The notes: a model not told the origin generated them from the sequence alone. A DNA stretch of 64,000 nucleotides from Urechis unicinctus (GCA_034190875.2 CM067357.1:18244573-18308572), one strand, 5' to 3'; positions 12,151 to 27,589 are shown, counted from the first letter of the stretch. A program made the numbers and translations.

Positions 12151-12368
12151 TAGTGCTGCACCTATCGCTGATGTTGCTGTATTGCAGAGCAGGACTCCGT
12201 GTCGATATCGTTGGTCATGGGCGTCTGCCGTTGAACGGTTAATCGACATCTGATCCCACAAAACATCCTCTAGTAACTGGTCGATTTTTGATTATAGATG
12301 TTAAGATTGCAAGACCCTTGAATGTTTTTTTTTTGGTTTTTTGAAAAAAAATGTACAAAAACATTTTT

Positions 12369-12762
12369 AGCAATTGGCCAGCATGAATGTTCTGTTGTCA
12401 CGATGGTATCGTCTGCCATGTAACCTCCCACAGTCAATACTTAATGAGCCCCTGTTGCATTGCCATTGTGAGTTGGGAGAAGCGTTGAGCATATTAGTGA
12501 AAACGATAGGACGATATAGACTGTAAGAGGTTGGGCTAATTTGCTTGAGTAGAGTACTAGATTTATGAAAAAGAAATCTTTATTTGTGCGCGTCACTTGG
12601 TGTTGATGAGCAAATACCCCGTGAAGGAATGATATTGCACTAGAAACAATAAGTTTGTCTGTGTAGAAGTATTCTATAAGCTCTGTCGAATACCAGCAGT
12701 TGCAAACGTTCTTTGACAATCAGGCAGTCGATTCGGAGACATTGGCTATAGCAGATATGATT
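12369..12762 (+). repeat. Module R2, block B copy
   Basis: This is the partner of 836-1218. It is immediately preceded by a T-run and A-run (12328-12352) in a stretch that matches 780-835 (aagattgcaag.c.cttgaatgt). It differs from the partner by scattered substitutions and by small insertions near 12560-12580. The 92-codon minus-strand frame at 12441-12719 is not open in the partner. Confidence 0.8.
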
Positions 12763-12796
12763 CGTATATCACATAACTTGGCATAACCTAGTAATG

Positions 12797-13082
12797 CACC
12801 TCTCAGTTATCTGGTTAATGCACTGCTGATCTGAAGCACATGGCTCTATATCCCATCGAGGTCGCAGGGTTCACAGACTCGTACGTAATGCAATTCATTA
12901 TGGTCTTTTTTCACAGACAAGAACCTGTCCATAATGAGACGTCGCCCATGCTTTACTCTCCCAATGCACAAAACCAACGCGTTCATTTGGACATCATGAT
13001 TCTATCACTTGGCATTCACTCAGTCTCTGTTCACTTCAAAAGCCTTATAAGCTCCACTTATATGGGTTTGAATGCCGCTATT
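12797..13082 (+). repeat. Modules R3 and R4, block B copies
   Basis: R3 (12797-12885) matches 1575-1690, and R4 (12945-13082) matches 2490-2650. In block A the two are about 800 bp apart, with the 1840-2169 open frame between them. Here they are about 60 bp apart, so either block A gained roughly 700 bp or block B lost it. Confidence 0.7.
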
Positions 13083-13554
13083 GTTTGTTATTCCTTCGTA
13101 TAATTTATGCTGTAATACGTTTACATATGCGCAAACACTAACGATCCACAACCTGTCATCTTTCTACCAAATAAAACGATATCCAACGATTTATATAACC
13201 TATCACTGCAGTAAGAAAACTGAAAAGTGAAGCGCATAAAAATTTGCTGCTGACTTTACTGCAAGGTACAATACATCACATTCGCTGACACTAGAGACGA
13301 TACTCATAAAGGATAAATTTGGTCCTATATATTCAATGGATGCAGCGCTAACTATTTGCATTTGTCTGGTAATTCGTGAATGAGTAGTATACAGAATATC
13401 CCAAGAATCTTTCAGCTTTTCCAACTCGCGTCATTCGATTGTGTGATTATAATGTATATAGCGGAAGCGGCATCCTGACATTCATATAATTGGAAAGCAT
13501 TTGTAACTTCATTCTTGGATAATGTAAAGAGCGATATCAGATCTACATTTGAGT

Positions 13555-14340
13555 GTGCCAAAAACACGATTGGTTGAAATTAACGGACAACACAAGAGCA
13601 ACAGGGTTGCCAACACTGACATGAGTAGTACTTAACTCCATGCGCCGACACGCAGAGTCCGCAAGACGCGGTGCAATCTTTATGGAATGTACCAATAACA
13701 GACTTAATGGGATAATACAGACTGATAATGCTTTGACAAGTAATACACTAAGATATAATAACGGGCCATCATTCATGGCAGGATTACTGTCATGTGCAAA
13801 CACAATACGCAAAGTGCATATTGTATTGTGTGCTTGTGACTCAGGAGAATGTGCCAAGCAATCAGTGAAGCAAATACTCTTTACACGCAGATTAACTTTG
13901 TAATACCCTATGAGTGAGTCATGATCTGCTGCTCATACTTACTTATGTCGTTTCATGGGCTCAATTAAGTAATTTTTAGTTCAAGTGTTCGTGCGTCTGG
14001 TTGCAGTGCATAGTGAACAGTACATTGTGACCACACAACAAGGTTCATTTAGATCGTACTGATGAATAATCGATTAGTGACACCTGGCGAATGACAAACG
14101 GCTCTGTCGTTGGTTGGCTACGAACAACAGGGCATTAGGTTAATTACTGTCAGGTGCAATGTAACGTAATTCACAGCCACTGACAGTGAAGACGACGCCA
14201 GTGATGAACCCCGACAAAAATGTACAAGCCTTGAAAAACAAGTGAATTACTATACCTGTTTGTGTCATTGATTGATAAGTCCAATGAGTGACCAAAGATG
14301 CAGCCGAAGTGCTCATGGATGTTCCGTAGACAATGCGGCA
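13555..14340 (+). repeat. Shuffled modules R1, R5 and an R7-like piece
   Basis: The word acggacaacacaagagca near 13580 matches 5258-5275. The word gaatgtgccaagcaatcag at 13846 matches 5335. Module R5 follows at 13945-14105, and tgtcaggtgcaatgt at 14148 with cagccactgacag matches the 4880 copy of R7. These matches are out of order relative to block A, so modules have been shuffled or are internally repeated. The overlapping opposite-strand frames at 13543-13903 are not supported as genes. Confidence 0.5.
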
Positions 14341-14659
14341 CAAAGTCGCTAGATGACAGCTTATATTATTTCATCAAGTTCCATTAATTATAAACGGTTG
14401 CATCACAACACCTAAATTAAGAGAACGTGCATGGTTGGTATTATATTTGTAGGGCGCCGATAATGTCCTTGATTGCGTGGTTCTTTCTAGTGTTCTGATG
14501 AAACAGTTGCACCCACTTTGGATGGCACGAGAGCCTATGAAATCATCGCCGCTTTTTAAATCTCGTTTGTTGAGTATTGAAGGTTGGGAGAATCGGTCAT
14601 CAGATAAGAGCTTGGATATAAAGATATGTTTCCTTTTAATCAGTATATGATAGATAAGT

Positions 14660-15450
14660 TTGTAATTCGATTATGAATGAACGAGATAATGGCATGAATT
14701 ATCAGTTGCTCTAAAAACATATTCATGTTTTGCAAGCGTTTTTTTTGTATTGTTCTAGTAGATGACACCTGTCCTTGTTAGATTTATTAATTCGATCAAA
14801 CAAACGCTGGAATTCTTTCAGCAGTATTTCGATTGAATTGAAATCAACTTTTGTGCTTGTCTGTTGATGATGTACAGTCATTGTCATTGTACATTGTCAA
14901 TAATTTTAAGATGTATTTACTTTGTTCTCTGGTATAATGAGCCTATATTTTTAAAGAACTTATAAACATCTTTCAGCGGGTTGGGCCGCATTAAACTCAC
15001 CCAGAACCATATCATGTAGGATGAATTAAACCTTGGTCGGATATCGAAATAATAAACCTTGTGTATGAAGATAATGGGGCTAACATGACTTGAAAAAATG
15101 GGTGTGTGACATACAAAGTAATTCTGCCAAATTCATGAAGTTTGCTATTAAACTACTTCAAAACTAATAATGAGCGCAGAAATTGGGTTATCTGCATCGG
15201 TCATTGTAAAATGTGCATCTAGTCCCTTTTTGCCCCTGGATGAATGTGAATTGGTTTAGATGAATCACATAGTCGCCTTATCTGCATGGATGCGAAGTTG
15301 AGCAAAACTATGGTCAGCAGCGTTGTTTTTACGTTGTTTTTTGCCTTATATCAACCTGTACGGAAGCACTATTGTCATTTTTGCACAGAGAAGTTTAATA
15401 GGTTACAAAATGTATATATTTAATACTCATATCGAGATCAAACTTACGTA
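14660..15450 (+). repeat. Modules R6 and left R7, block B copies
   Basis: R6 (14660-15232) is the partner of 3440-4015. The next stretch, 15300-15450, shares ttatatcaacctgtacgga.gcactattg and ctcatatcgagat.aaacttac with 4470-4580. Order and orientation match block A. Confidence 0.8.
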
Positions 15451-16027
15451 GATGCATTGCGTTTATAACGTAAATTACGCCGTTATCGAGACCGAGCCAT
15501 GTAGATCAGTTTAATTTATGGCTTTTTTACATCAAAAGACATGCGTCTTTTCTTAGCCGACTACATTATCTATGGTGTACAATGAGATCTCTCGTGATGC
15601 ACAAATTAACGAACTACAACAAAATTAGGACATTATCATTCGATCACGTGACATTGATCCAATCTGTGTTTTCTTCTAACACGCTTTATACACCTGTTAT
15701 ATAGGTTCAAAGGTCGCCATTTTGGTGAACTATGTCCATTGCGGAAGCTGCAAGAGATCCGTAAATGAAGATCGATTTCGTGTATAATTTATGCTAGCAT
15801 TCTCTTACAAATGCGTATTTACACCAACGGTTATGGTGGGAATCCGCAACCTGATCCGAGTGGTACGTAGTTGTTTAATACGAAATATCGATATCATGAG
15901 AGCAACCGTTTTATATAATCTATCATTGCATTGATGTTACTGATAGGAGGTAGTTAAATGATACTTCAAACAATATATCTGTCATGCGACACATCACCAT
16001 ATGTTTGTTGACATTGACAAGGCCCGT

Positions 16028-16400
16028 GAGTCCTAGTGGTAGGTATTTCTCCCAGTTTATAATGAACCTTCCGCAAGGTCAGATCGATAGTACTGATGAT
16101 AATGGCGCATTGTCTCGTGTGCTGACACATGAAGCTCTGTGACCTTGCTGGGACAGATAACCATATGCTCAACAAATACAGCCAGGTGCATTTCGCGCTT
16201 CAGAGCCATTGACAATTGTGATGATGCTGATGACTGATTAATGCCAAGCTTTAAAAATAGGATCATCGTTCAGTTTGTTCCCGTCTATCTAATGAACGTA
16301 ATACTGATTGCTTTAGGTGTAGCTTTTTCAACACACGCCATGCAGTTGTGCAGATAAAATATATATAGTTGGTACATTTCACTTACAAACGTTTCATTTT
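16028..16400 (+). repeat. Module R7, high-identity block B copy
   Basis: This is the partner of 4735-5110. From 16187 to 16400 the two are about 92% alike by eye, clearly higher than the neighbouring modules, and the left 150 bp are less alike. That contrast suggests local gene conversion or a later duplication. The two frames at 15966-16175 and 16057-16266 overlap each other on the same strand and are not both open in the partner. Confidence 0.85.
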
Positions 16401-16959
16401 TCCTGTCCATCCTCTAAATAGCCGCACCCTACAACGTGAATACTGGCCATTAAGCAAATGAAGCCTCACATACAAACCACCTACAAATGAAATAATCTGT
16501 TCTCTTTGTATATTCAGCGCATATTCAGATTGACAGTATACGGCAAATATCACCCGTTAGCATTGGTTCTAAGGGGTATAGACTTTTACTCTCTTTATTG
16601 CCAGATTCTTGAAATTGCTATCGTGTACCCCTTGTTGTACGCTCGTCATACATAAGCTAGGGCATTTTGTTTGTGTCTTACTGAAGCGTTGCGTTGTGTA
16701 GCGAACCAGAGTTAACCTCAAACCTGGATCAGGCTATGATTAAGAGAAGAAAGAGGAGGGGAGAATGAATAATCAAGATAAGAATATTGACACACTGTAG
16801 TAGCTACCACATAACTGTATAACTACCTACTCTGCCGTCCCTATTAGTCTTTCTCCAAGCCATTGGCTGTATCCCTACCGACTGAGGCAGATGCGTTGAA
16901 TCAATATGATAAGGGAAAATGTTACGACTACTGCTCAGACTGGGCAGTAAGAAGTGTCG
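16401..16959. other. Unassigned spacer in block B
   Basis: I see no gene, tandem repeat or clear repeat partner here, apart from weak similarity of its last 50 bp to 56510-56560 (words ending in gattagag). It contains a purine-rich run around 16742-16768. Confidence 0.4.
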
Positions 16960-17400
16960 ATTAGAGCGTCAAGGTGAAGGATATGCGCCTTCAACGCATA
17001 GAGCAATCGAGTATTGATAAAAATCGCCATGGCGTGTTCTGGGAACGGTGTTGTGGTCCTAATACCAGCGAAAACATAATTACCACTCACCACACTGCGG
17101 TAGTTTATAGGGGAACTACAATAGGATGTAACCAATGTACTACAATTATCCGTATAAATGTTGGGATTCAGACTTCAGACAGGAATTGTGTACCCTTTAT
17201 TCGGCGTTTTACACCTGTCGATAGAATTGTTTGTAATTGTTGTCGGTAACAACAAGACTAGCAACAACTTCTTCTCATGATGTGATTGTACATAGCTGCA
17301 TAAGCTTATGTAAAGATACACACAAAATATGTAGCATTTGTATGCAAGTGAATGGTAGTTATCTTCAGTATATTGTCGAGTAGCAATATAGTTGACACCT
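16960..17400 (+). repeat. Dispersed repeat module R12, copy at 17 kb
   Basis: It aligns with 56565-57000 in direct orientation, about 80% alike. Landmarks are tgaaggatatgcgcctt or tgaaggatatacgcctt, cactgcggtagtttatagg followed by ggaac, aggaattgt, ggcgttttacac.tgtcgata and tttgtatgcaagt.aat. The 91-codon frame at 16974-17249 is closed early by a TAA in the 56.6 kb copy, so coding is not supported. Confidence 0.85.
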
Positions 17401-17624
17401 TTCATTATGATTTGACAATTTAATAAGCCTAACTTGAAAGTACTTGGCCTAATGCTTAAGAACTGCAACTTTCTCAGCTGTGCTTTTTTTGTCATCTCTT
17501 CAGTCCTATTAATTTCTTCATAGTAAAATCACTTGGAATACTAAAAACGACTACACAGAAATATCGATTGTTTTGAATACTGGATGCAAATAACAAAACT
17601 GTATAAACTGTACGTAAACTCTAC

Positions 17625-18185
<561 letters not shown>

Positions 18186-18189
18186 GTGT

Positions 18190-18955
18190 AGTTATCTTAA
18201 AGTGCCAGCACTCTCAAATTGTGATAGAAAATGCGGTAAGATTTACCCTGCATCTATTACACAATACGTGTCTTAAGTACTAGCTTGTATTCCGTGTGGT
18301 TACTCTGAAATGTATCCTCGATGTTAGGCAATTCAAAGTGTGATATTTGCCATCACTTACCATTGTCCATGTCAACCTCAACCCGATCTAGCGACTTTCC
18401 GGCCAAGTCACTTCCGCCGTTGCTAGGATGCAAGCAATAGCTTTGACACCTTAGTAACTTGATACAGTGGCAATCTACTACCTAGGCCTATTTGATCGTA
18501 GCCATTCAGCATGTGCTGTCCCACATTTGAGACTATGATCTCTCGAGACGTCTGATTCTCTGACATGTCTCAAACGGCTGTTTTTGGAACTCGGATGCAA
18601 GTAAGTGTTGTCATGAACAACACATGCCCCTTTTGTGTAACTTTATCGCCGTGTGGTCGTCCCATCTTTTAGTAGTCGCTTAGAGTCATCTAGGCTTTGG
18701 GGCTCGTCTAACAAGATGCCTTGGAAGCTTTGTTTGTGGTGTGTCATCAGTCAGGCAGTAAAACGTCTTGTTCCACGACCGCTTGTTGTTATTGGCTGTC
18801 ATTTGAAATTAGATCGCGCTACTTGAATCGGTAACAATCTGACCCCTTGAGTCGTTGTGCTCGTTTTCGCAGCACTAGGTGCCAGTAGACGAAAATGGCA
18901 TCTCCCTGGTTGCACGTGTTGTTCGAGGTTTGATCTAGAAAACACAGTATAAGAA
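18190..18955. other. Unique, less AT-rich island between two satellite fields
   Basis: These 765 bp of ordinary complex sequence are visibly richer in GC than the surroundings, with CpG-containing words throughout (for example ttccgccgttgc near 18410 and cgccgtgtggtcgtccc near 18647). I find no partner elsewhere in the window. On the minus strand there are short open stretches of about 35-45 codons in the frame crossing 18440-18660, but nothing I recognise. It may be a decayed mobile element or a fragment of unique DNA. Confidence 0.4.
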
Positions 18956-18961
18956 CATCAG

Positions 18962-21672
<2,711 letters not shown>

Positions 21673-22014
21673 CTACATGCCTATATACTGCTATTAATTT
21701 ATAAATCGTACATACATGCATACAAACCTGTCAACGACAGTTATGAGCATGCTACACACTACGGATGATCTTGAATCCTTTATTTTGACTGAATAAGCCA
21801 CAAGGAAAGTATTAATCTACAAAAGTAGGTTTTGAGCCGCTGTTGACATATAAAGCTCAATCACGTAAAGACGGGTCGATTATTTTATTTAAGAATCAAG
21901 GTAACTATACAAAGGCCTGAACAAATAGATTTTAACTTAACGTTAAATGTGATAATGTTATCTGTCTAAGAGGTGTTTACAAAAGACCACCCACGATCCA
22001 TTCACAGATAGATA
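21673..22014. other. Unassigned spacer
   Basis: This is complex sequence with no gene, repeat partner or RNA gene that I can identify. It leads from the ACAT field into the 65-bp minisatellite and ends in a short cagatagatag word. Confidence 0.35.
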
Positions 22015-22233
22015 GAAAGATTTAGTGAGTTTTCAGACATATCGATGAATAGATAGGTGGGGAGATAAAATTAAATACCCTTACATTTAGTGAGTTTTCA
22101 GATATATCGTCAAAGAGCTAGATGGGGAGATAAAATTAAATACCCTTACATTGAATGAGTTTTCAGGCGTATCGGCAACTAGATAGATGGGGAGATAAAT
22201 TAAATACCCTTACCTTTAATGAGTTTTCAGTCT
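22015..22233 (+). repeat. 65-bp minisatellite, about 3.3 copies
   Basis: Units start near 22021, 22086, 22151 and 22215 with TTTAGTGAGTTTTCAG or variants. Each contains a GATA-like segment, then TGGGGAGATAAA, then TTAAATACCCTTAC. The spacing is 65, 65 and 64 bp. In the homologous stretch of the 57 kb copy, just left of module R13, the place is taken by a GATA array instead. Confidence 0.9.
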
Positions 22234-22441
22234 GTCGAATTTAACCAACCTGCAGTATTTATGCGCAAGTCATGGGTCTGATGTGAATCCACGATAACGT
22301 CGACGGTAACATTTTGAGCTTCATTCCCTACAGATGAATCAATACAAAATTCGCCGAGATTAAACTATAGCTATACAAGCGTGGACACACTTAAAGCATG
22401 CATTTTGCAATATAAGCGAGGACACACTTAATGACTAAAAC
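22230..22441 (+). repeat. Module R13 with two 37-bp units
   Basis: It aligns with 57620-57840 (shared tcgaatttaacc, aatccacgataacgtcgacg followed by gtaacatt, and gagattaaactatagct). Two direct units start at 22371 and 22408 with CTATACAAGCGTGGACACAC-like sequence. The 57 kb copy has three such units. Confidence 0.85.
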
Positions 22442-22630
22442 TAAGACTACGAAACAGTTTATTTGACCCGATAATACATAAATAATACGACAATATAAAC
22501 TATTTCAAAGCATCATAATGTCATTGAGAATGCAATAAGGCGATAAAGGTCAAGTATTTTGTAACAAAATCTTATAAGTATATTTGATATATTCTGGTAT
22601 TTTAGTTAGTATTAAAAACATAGCAATTGT

Positions 22631-23310
22631 CTATGGTACCTCAGGATAATCGGATGTATAATATTGTTTGTCATACTTTGTAAAACCATCTAGACTGTAT
22701 GTGTATATCTTTTCCAAAAAGTTACTTGCACAGTTATTTATTGTAATAACAACGACGTTCTTTAACGAGCGTTCAAAAAAGGTATGCCTATGTTTTGGCT
22801 TATTGAAAGTATTAAAACCTATTGTGCTATATGAAGAAATTTGGTGGTTGTATTGAACAATATTATTTAAAAAGTACTCTGATATGTTGTGTTGTTAACT
22901 TTAAAGTAGAAATGTAGCTGACAAAAATTGTAGATATCATTGATTTTTAATAAATTTAATGGTTTAAATAGGGGGTCAGTGTGTTCATTATATTTGGCAA
23001 AACATATTTTCCGCAAAGCTTTTTTTTGGGATTCGAAATAGTCGATTTGTTAGAGATCCCCAGCATAAATACCATAATTGAGATGAGGTATTACGAGGGC
23101 ATCAAATAAGATTCTCAATATTTGTTGGGGAATTATATATTTCAATCTGTGCATTACCTCTACAGTTTTATTAATTTTACAAGCAAATTTACTTATATGC
23201 CCATTCCAGTTTAAGTGATCGTTGATTAAAATTCTTAGGAAGTCAAACTCTTTACGCGATTGATTTCAGTATTGTTGAGCTTTACCTTAGGTACATGTAT
23301 GGTTTGTTTT
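22631..23310 (-). pseudogene. Decayed non-LTR retrotransposon reverse transcriptase, C-terminal part
   Basis: This minus-strand relic encodes the thumb region and C-terminal tail of a LINE reverse transcriptase, an enzyme that copies element RNA into genomic DNA at a nicked target. From about 23310 downward the frame reads [16 protein letters not shown] one-base frameshift near 23250 follows, then [26 protein letters not shown], a TAA at 23052-23050, and on in the same frame KALRKICFAKYNEHTD and LLKINDIYNF to a TAA at 22869-22867. A second frameshift then restores a tail with TFFERSLKNV and SLDGFTKYD, ending at a TAG at 22633-22631. The pattern (FLGI-ID-LNW-HI, then PH-YG, then QKKA-R-I, then HT-PLF) is typical of CR1, L2 and Jockey-type elements. 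The catalytic FADD-type palm and the endonuclease are absent: the copy is 5'-truncated. It interrupts repeat DNA between 22441 and about 23325. Assignment to a named family is not possible here. Confidence 0.9.
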
Positions 23311-23324
23311 GCGGTGTACGAAAT

Positions 23325-23360
23325 ATCCATACCATGTCCTCGCTTGTATAGTGTGCACAA
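23325..23360 (-). repeat. Inverted copy of the 37-bp unit core, beside an AC/AT array
   Basis: Positions 23336-23351 (GTCCTCGCTTGTATAG) are the reverse complement of CTATACAAGCGAGGAC, the consensus start of the direct 37-bp units at 22371 and 22408. The same inverted motif occurs at 58031-58046 in the 58 kb copy, also directly left of an AC/AT array. Confidence 0.8.
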
Positions 23361-23362
23361 AC

Positions 23363-23399
<37 letters not shown>

Positions 23400-23467
23400 C
23401 ACACATATAAATATATATATATTTATGTACATATGTAAATACATATATATATATAAATACACACACA

Positions 23468-23548
<81 letters not shown>

Positions 23549-23905
23549 GCACATACATACATATATATGTATATATATGCTAATATATATATCGATGTTT
23601 GTATATATATAAATCTATTTATATATATATATATATTTATACTCATAAACACATGAAATTTTTATACATTTGCATATATACCCACACGCATGCACGAAAA
23701 CACACATATATATCTATATATGTATAATTGATATATATATATATACTCTATATGTATATCTATCTATATATTTATTTATATATATATATGCATATATGCA
23801 TACATATATACATATATACAAATATATATATATACATATATATATATTTATTTATATATATATTTACGTATATATATTTATATATATACATGTATACCTT
23901 TATAT

Positions 23906-23974
<69 letters not shown>

Positions 23975-23979
23975 GTTAA
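23360..23979. repeat. Compound AC then AT microsatellite field
   Basis: Interrupted AC units (about 23360-23407) pass into AT repeats with ACAT, GTAT and GATA interruptions, and end in a pure AT tract (about 23910-23968). It precedes module R8, as at 6501-6822. Confidence 0.95.
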
Positions 23980-24002
23980 ACTTTATTATATATATGCGTT
24001 CA

Positions 24003-25490
24003 ACATGCTCACAGATTGTGCGAAAACCCAAGGATTTTGTTTTGATTGTTTGCTTTTACTTTACCACTGCTCATTATCCTACCACTTGTTTTGTTCTGTC
24101 TGGTCCATATCGCATTGAATTAATAACGTGTTGAAGAAAATTGTTCTCTTAAGGTTATCATTTCGGAAATACCACTGGTTAAGCACTGCAATGATGTGAG
24201 ATATTTATACAGACGGCTCGCCTTGGCCAGTTCCGGATCATTGTGATGGTAATTTTACCAAGATAGATATGATGAGTGATAGAATATACTTACTGGTTCG
24301 GACGCGTCTGTATCCGTCCTTCAATGTATTTATTGCATGCATTAAGCTGACGGGCATATCAAATTATGCGGCGTCCAATAACGTTTCGTTTATGTATGTA
24401 TCGCTATAAATTATTCCCCAGCGTAGTGTACGTGTAAGTGAACAGAGCAATGCTGTTATTAAGACCTTGCGTTAGTTTCGTTGAGAGATCATGGACCTTA
24501 AGCAAACGTCAGTTAAATGCAGGCACTGACAAAGTCCATGTCATATCAATTCGGAAAGAAAGCTTAATAACATTGAGTTTTTACACGACTTTTAACAAAA
24601 AGGTGATGTGGCAAAGGTGGTAAAAAAGGATGATTGAAATGCATGGACAGCTTCCCTCAAGCTCCAGTGCCCACTTGACACAAGCCCAGTGTCCAGATGA
24701 TGCGGCAAAACTCAGGGCACTGGGGCGAATCTGTTCTTTCACAGAGAGTATGACTTCATTGCATCCAAGTCATAAGTAACCTATCATGTGTACACGTCAT
24801 TTGGAACGAGGGGCAACATAGCTACCCACTGCTCCATGGGAGCCGGCCAAAATTCAGACAGAAGTGTATACTTGCACATTAGGAACATTAATTGGTTGGT
24901 ATTCTGGATCCATTACGTGCCATTGAATATTGCAATATGTAAAATCACATTTTTTTTTGCGCTTTTGAATTGCTAAGCTAAATCGTTGGGTTTATTGTAT
25001 TTATAATGCTCTGGGGTGTTATGCATCGCTGACTGGCTGGTTAAATGACGTCATGGCAGAGGGTGTTGAAATGGAGCAACTTATTTGACAACGTAAATAA
25101 TTATCGGATTATCATCAGTCTGACATTTAGCCAACCTATACTTACTAATCGTATTTCACCTTTCGGTTCCAACATATTTCCGTAATTTTGTGAACATGAC
25201 GATAAAGATGAGGACGACAGGCAAGTAAGATGCGTTTTCAGATAATGGCAGTTACATTTTCATGGCATTTGTGTAGTATTCACATTGGCTGCCTAATTAT
25301 CATAAATTCACCAGAAAATCCATTCTGTTTGTACTGTACGTTCGTCAGTAGATGTGCTAGGCGCGATACAGAGCTTTTAAGGATAACTCATATGATGATG
25401 ACAGAATGTTTATGAGAAGGCTGTGCCGGAAAGCCAGCCATATGATGTAGGTATGAGTACAAACATTAATATTCAGGTGTATAAGATACT
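24003..25490 (+). repeat. Module R8, block C copy, split by an insertion
   Basis: This is the partner of 7065-8010. The left half (24003-24555) and right half (24988-25490) match continuously adjacent sequence in block B; the middle (24561-24979) is extra here. Confidence 0.85.
24561..24979. mobile_element. Candidate 0.42 kb insertion inside module R8
   Basis: In block B, sequence matching 24555 continues after about 20 bp into sequence matching 24988. The intervening 0.42 kb has no counterpart there and none that I can see elsewhere in the window. Its interior (24640-24860) is richer in GC than the flanks. The ends carry a 6-bp inverted pair, AGCTTA at 24561-24566 and TAAGCT at 24974-24979, and a T-run lies at 24950-24959. 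I see no clear target-site duplication and no tRNA-like A or B box, so type is undecided; a deletion in block B is the alternative. Confidence 0.4.
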
Positions 25491-26149
<659 letters not shown>

Positions 26150-26150
<1 letters not shown>

Positions 26151-26900
26151 GGACACCTGCCGTCGCCAACCAACAACCCCCCCCCCCTCTAATAATAGGT
26201 CGATTAACTGTAATATCTTTTTACTTAATACAACTTCAGGCGCTTGATGAATTTACCTTGTGTACCCGGTAACCTCAGCAGCCTTTCTTTGATGCATGGC
26301 TGTTGTATTATCATTGGCACCTGTCACTAGCTTTGTGTTAACAAAATGACCTGCAATAAGAACGAGAGGTCGAGGTAAACTGCAAGAAGTGGAGCTGTTT
26401 AACAGAGCTTCCGCGACCATTAGCCTGGACAGGTATTTCATTTCAAATAATGGGATTTTCTGCGTACATTCTTTAAGCACAGCCAAATTACCCAAGTTGA
26501 ATGCGATTAAAGAGTGTTGCGCAAACAGCTATAACAGATATAACTCGTTATATCGCATAACTTTAATAAAGGAAGCAGTGTGTGTTGAGAGCGTCACTGC
26601 AATAAAATCACTGTTGCAATGTTATCGCATTATCCGATAGAACACGGTTTGTGTATTACTAGCAATGAATAATACCTCAGCGCCCTAAGCGCTGTAAGTG
26701 GCTGTAATATATTATCGCCTAGTTAGGGAAAAATTGTAAGCTAGTGAAGTACCTACCTTTAGATCACGTAGACGGTGTTTAAAGATAAACAGATAAACAT
26801 AAACATAAAAGATAAAACAAACACAGGATTTTCTATCACAGAAAGGTTACATTATGCTTACTTGTATATATACAGTGTGGGTGCTTTCCAGTGGGTCTTT
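26150..26900 (+). repeat. Module R9 and right flank, block C copy
   Basis: It aligns with 58440-59400 (shared aataggtcgatt/aataggtctatt, gtgtacccggtaacctcagc, gtaaactgcaagaagtgga and then gctg, cctggacaggtatttcattt, tgtattactagcaatgaat and tagacggtgtttaaa or tacacggtgtttaaa). It aligns less closely with 8440-9110. A run of ten C residues near 26181-26190 is unusual. The 58 kb copy contains an extra 160 bp (59140-59270, including an R3 piece). Confidence 0.85.
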
Positions 26901-26949
26901 AAATCCATCGCGCCTTGCATGAAAATAGTATTTCCCCTCCGCGTCAACA

Positions 26950-27555
26950 ATGTCAGCGTAACGTGTGTTTATATGCGTCAAACACAGTAATCTGCTTTTA
27001 TATGGCTTAACTTCAAAAGTAGCTTTTATATGCAATCATGGCAAAATGAATGTACATAATAAGATTAGGCGCTAAATGGTCAATTGAGTTCCTTCGGAGA
27101 AGCATAGCTAAGGCAACGTTGTAGGGCCATTTCCCAAAGTGGAAAAGCTGATGAACGTCGCCTGTATAACAGGTCACATGACCACAAGGCAACATAAATT
27201 TATGAGGGCGACTGATAAGTTTAGCGATGATGGCATGCATTTGCATAATAGGATATCGTAGCGGATGGGGGCAATATTGCCTGGAATATATCTTCAGTCG
27301 AACTCACAAATCCCATGATCTGGTCTCCAGCAGGTCTTGCAACACATTCATGTCAGTAATAATTTGACCTATTCTCTCACAATGGCTATCTAAACATGAA
27401 ATTAGTTGCAATGTGTTCTCGCGCCTAAGATTAGAATGGGAACATTGAAGCTTATGCTAATTCAGCGCCCAATGCTCATGTTCTTATGTTCATGGCGTAG
27501 ATTGATCTGAGAGAAGCGATATCCAATGGGTTGACAACTTGATAAACATAATCCA
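26950..27555 (+). repeat. Module R11, block C copy
   Basis: This is the partner of 10310-10880, in the same order relative to R9 on the left and the GAT-rich module on the right. Confidence 0.75.
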
Positions 27556-27589
27556 TGAAATATAATGATAATGGTTTTTGTTGTTGGTG

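Noticed and set aside
16974-17249. 91-codon frame with several Cys and His residues
   Set aside because: The homologous copy at 56.6 kb is closed by an early stop and the Cys/His spacing fits no zinc-finger pattern I know.
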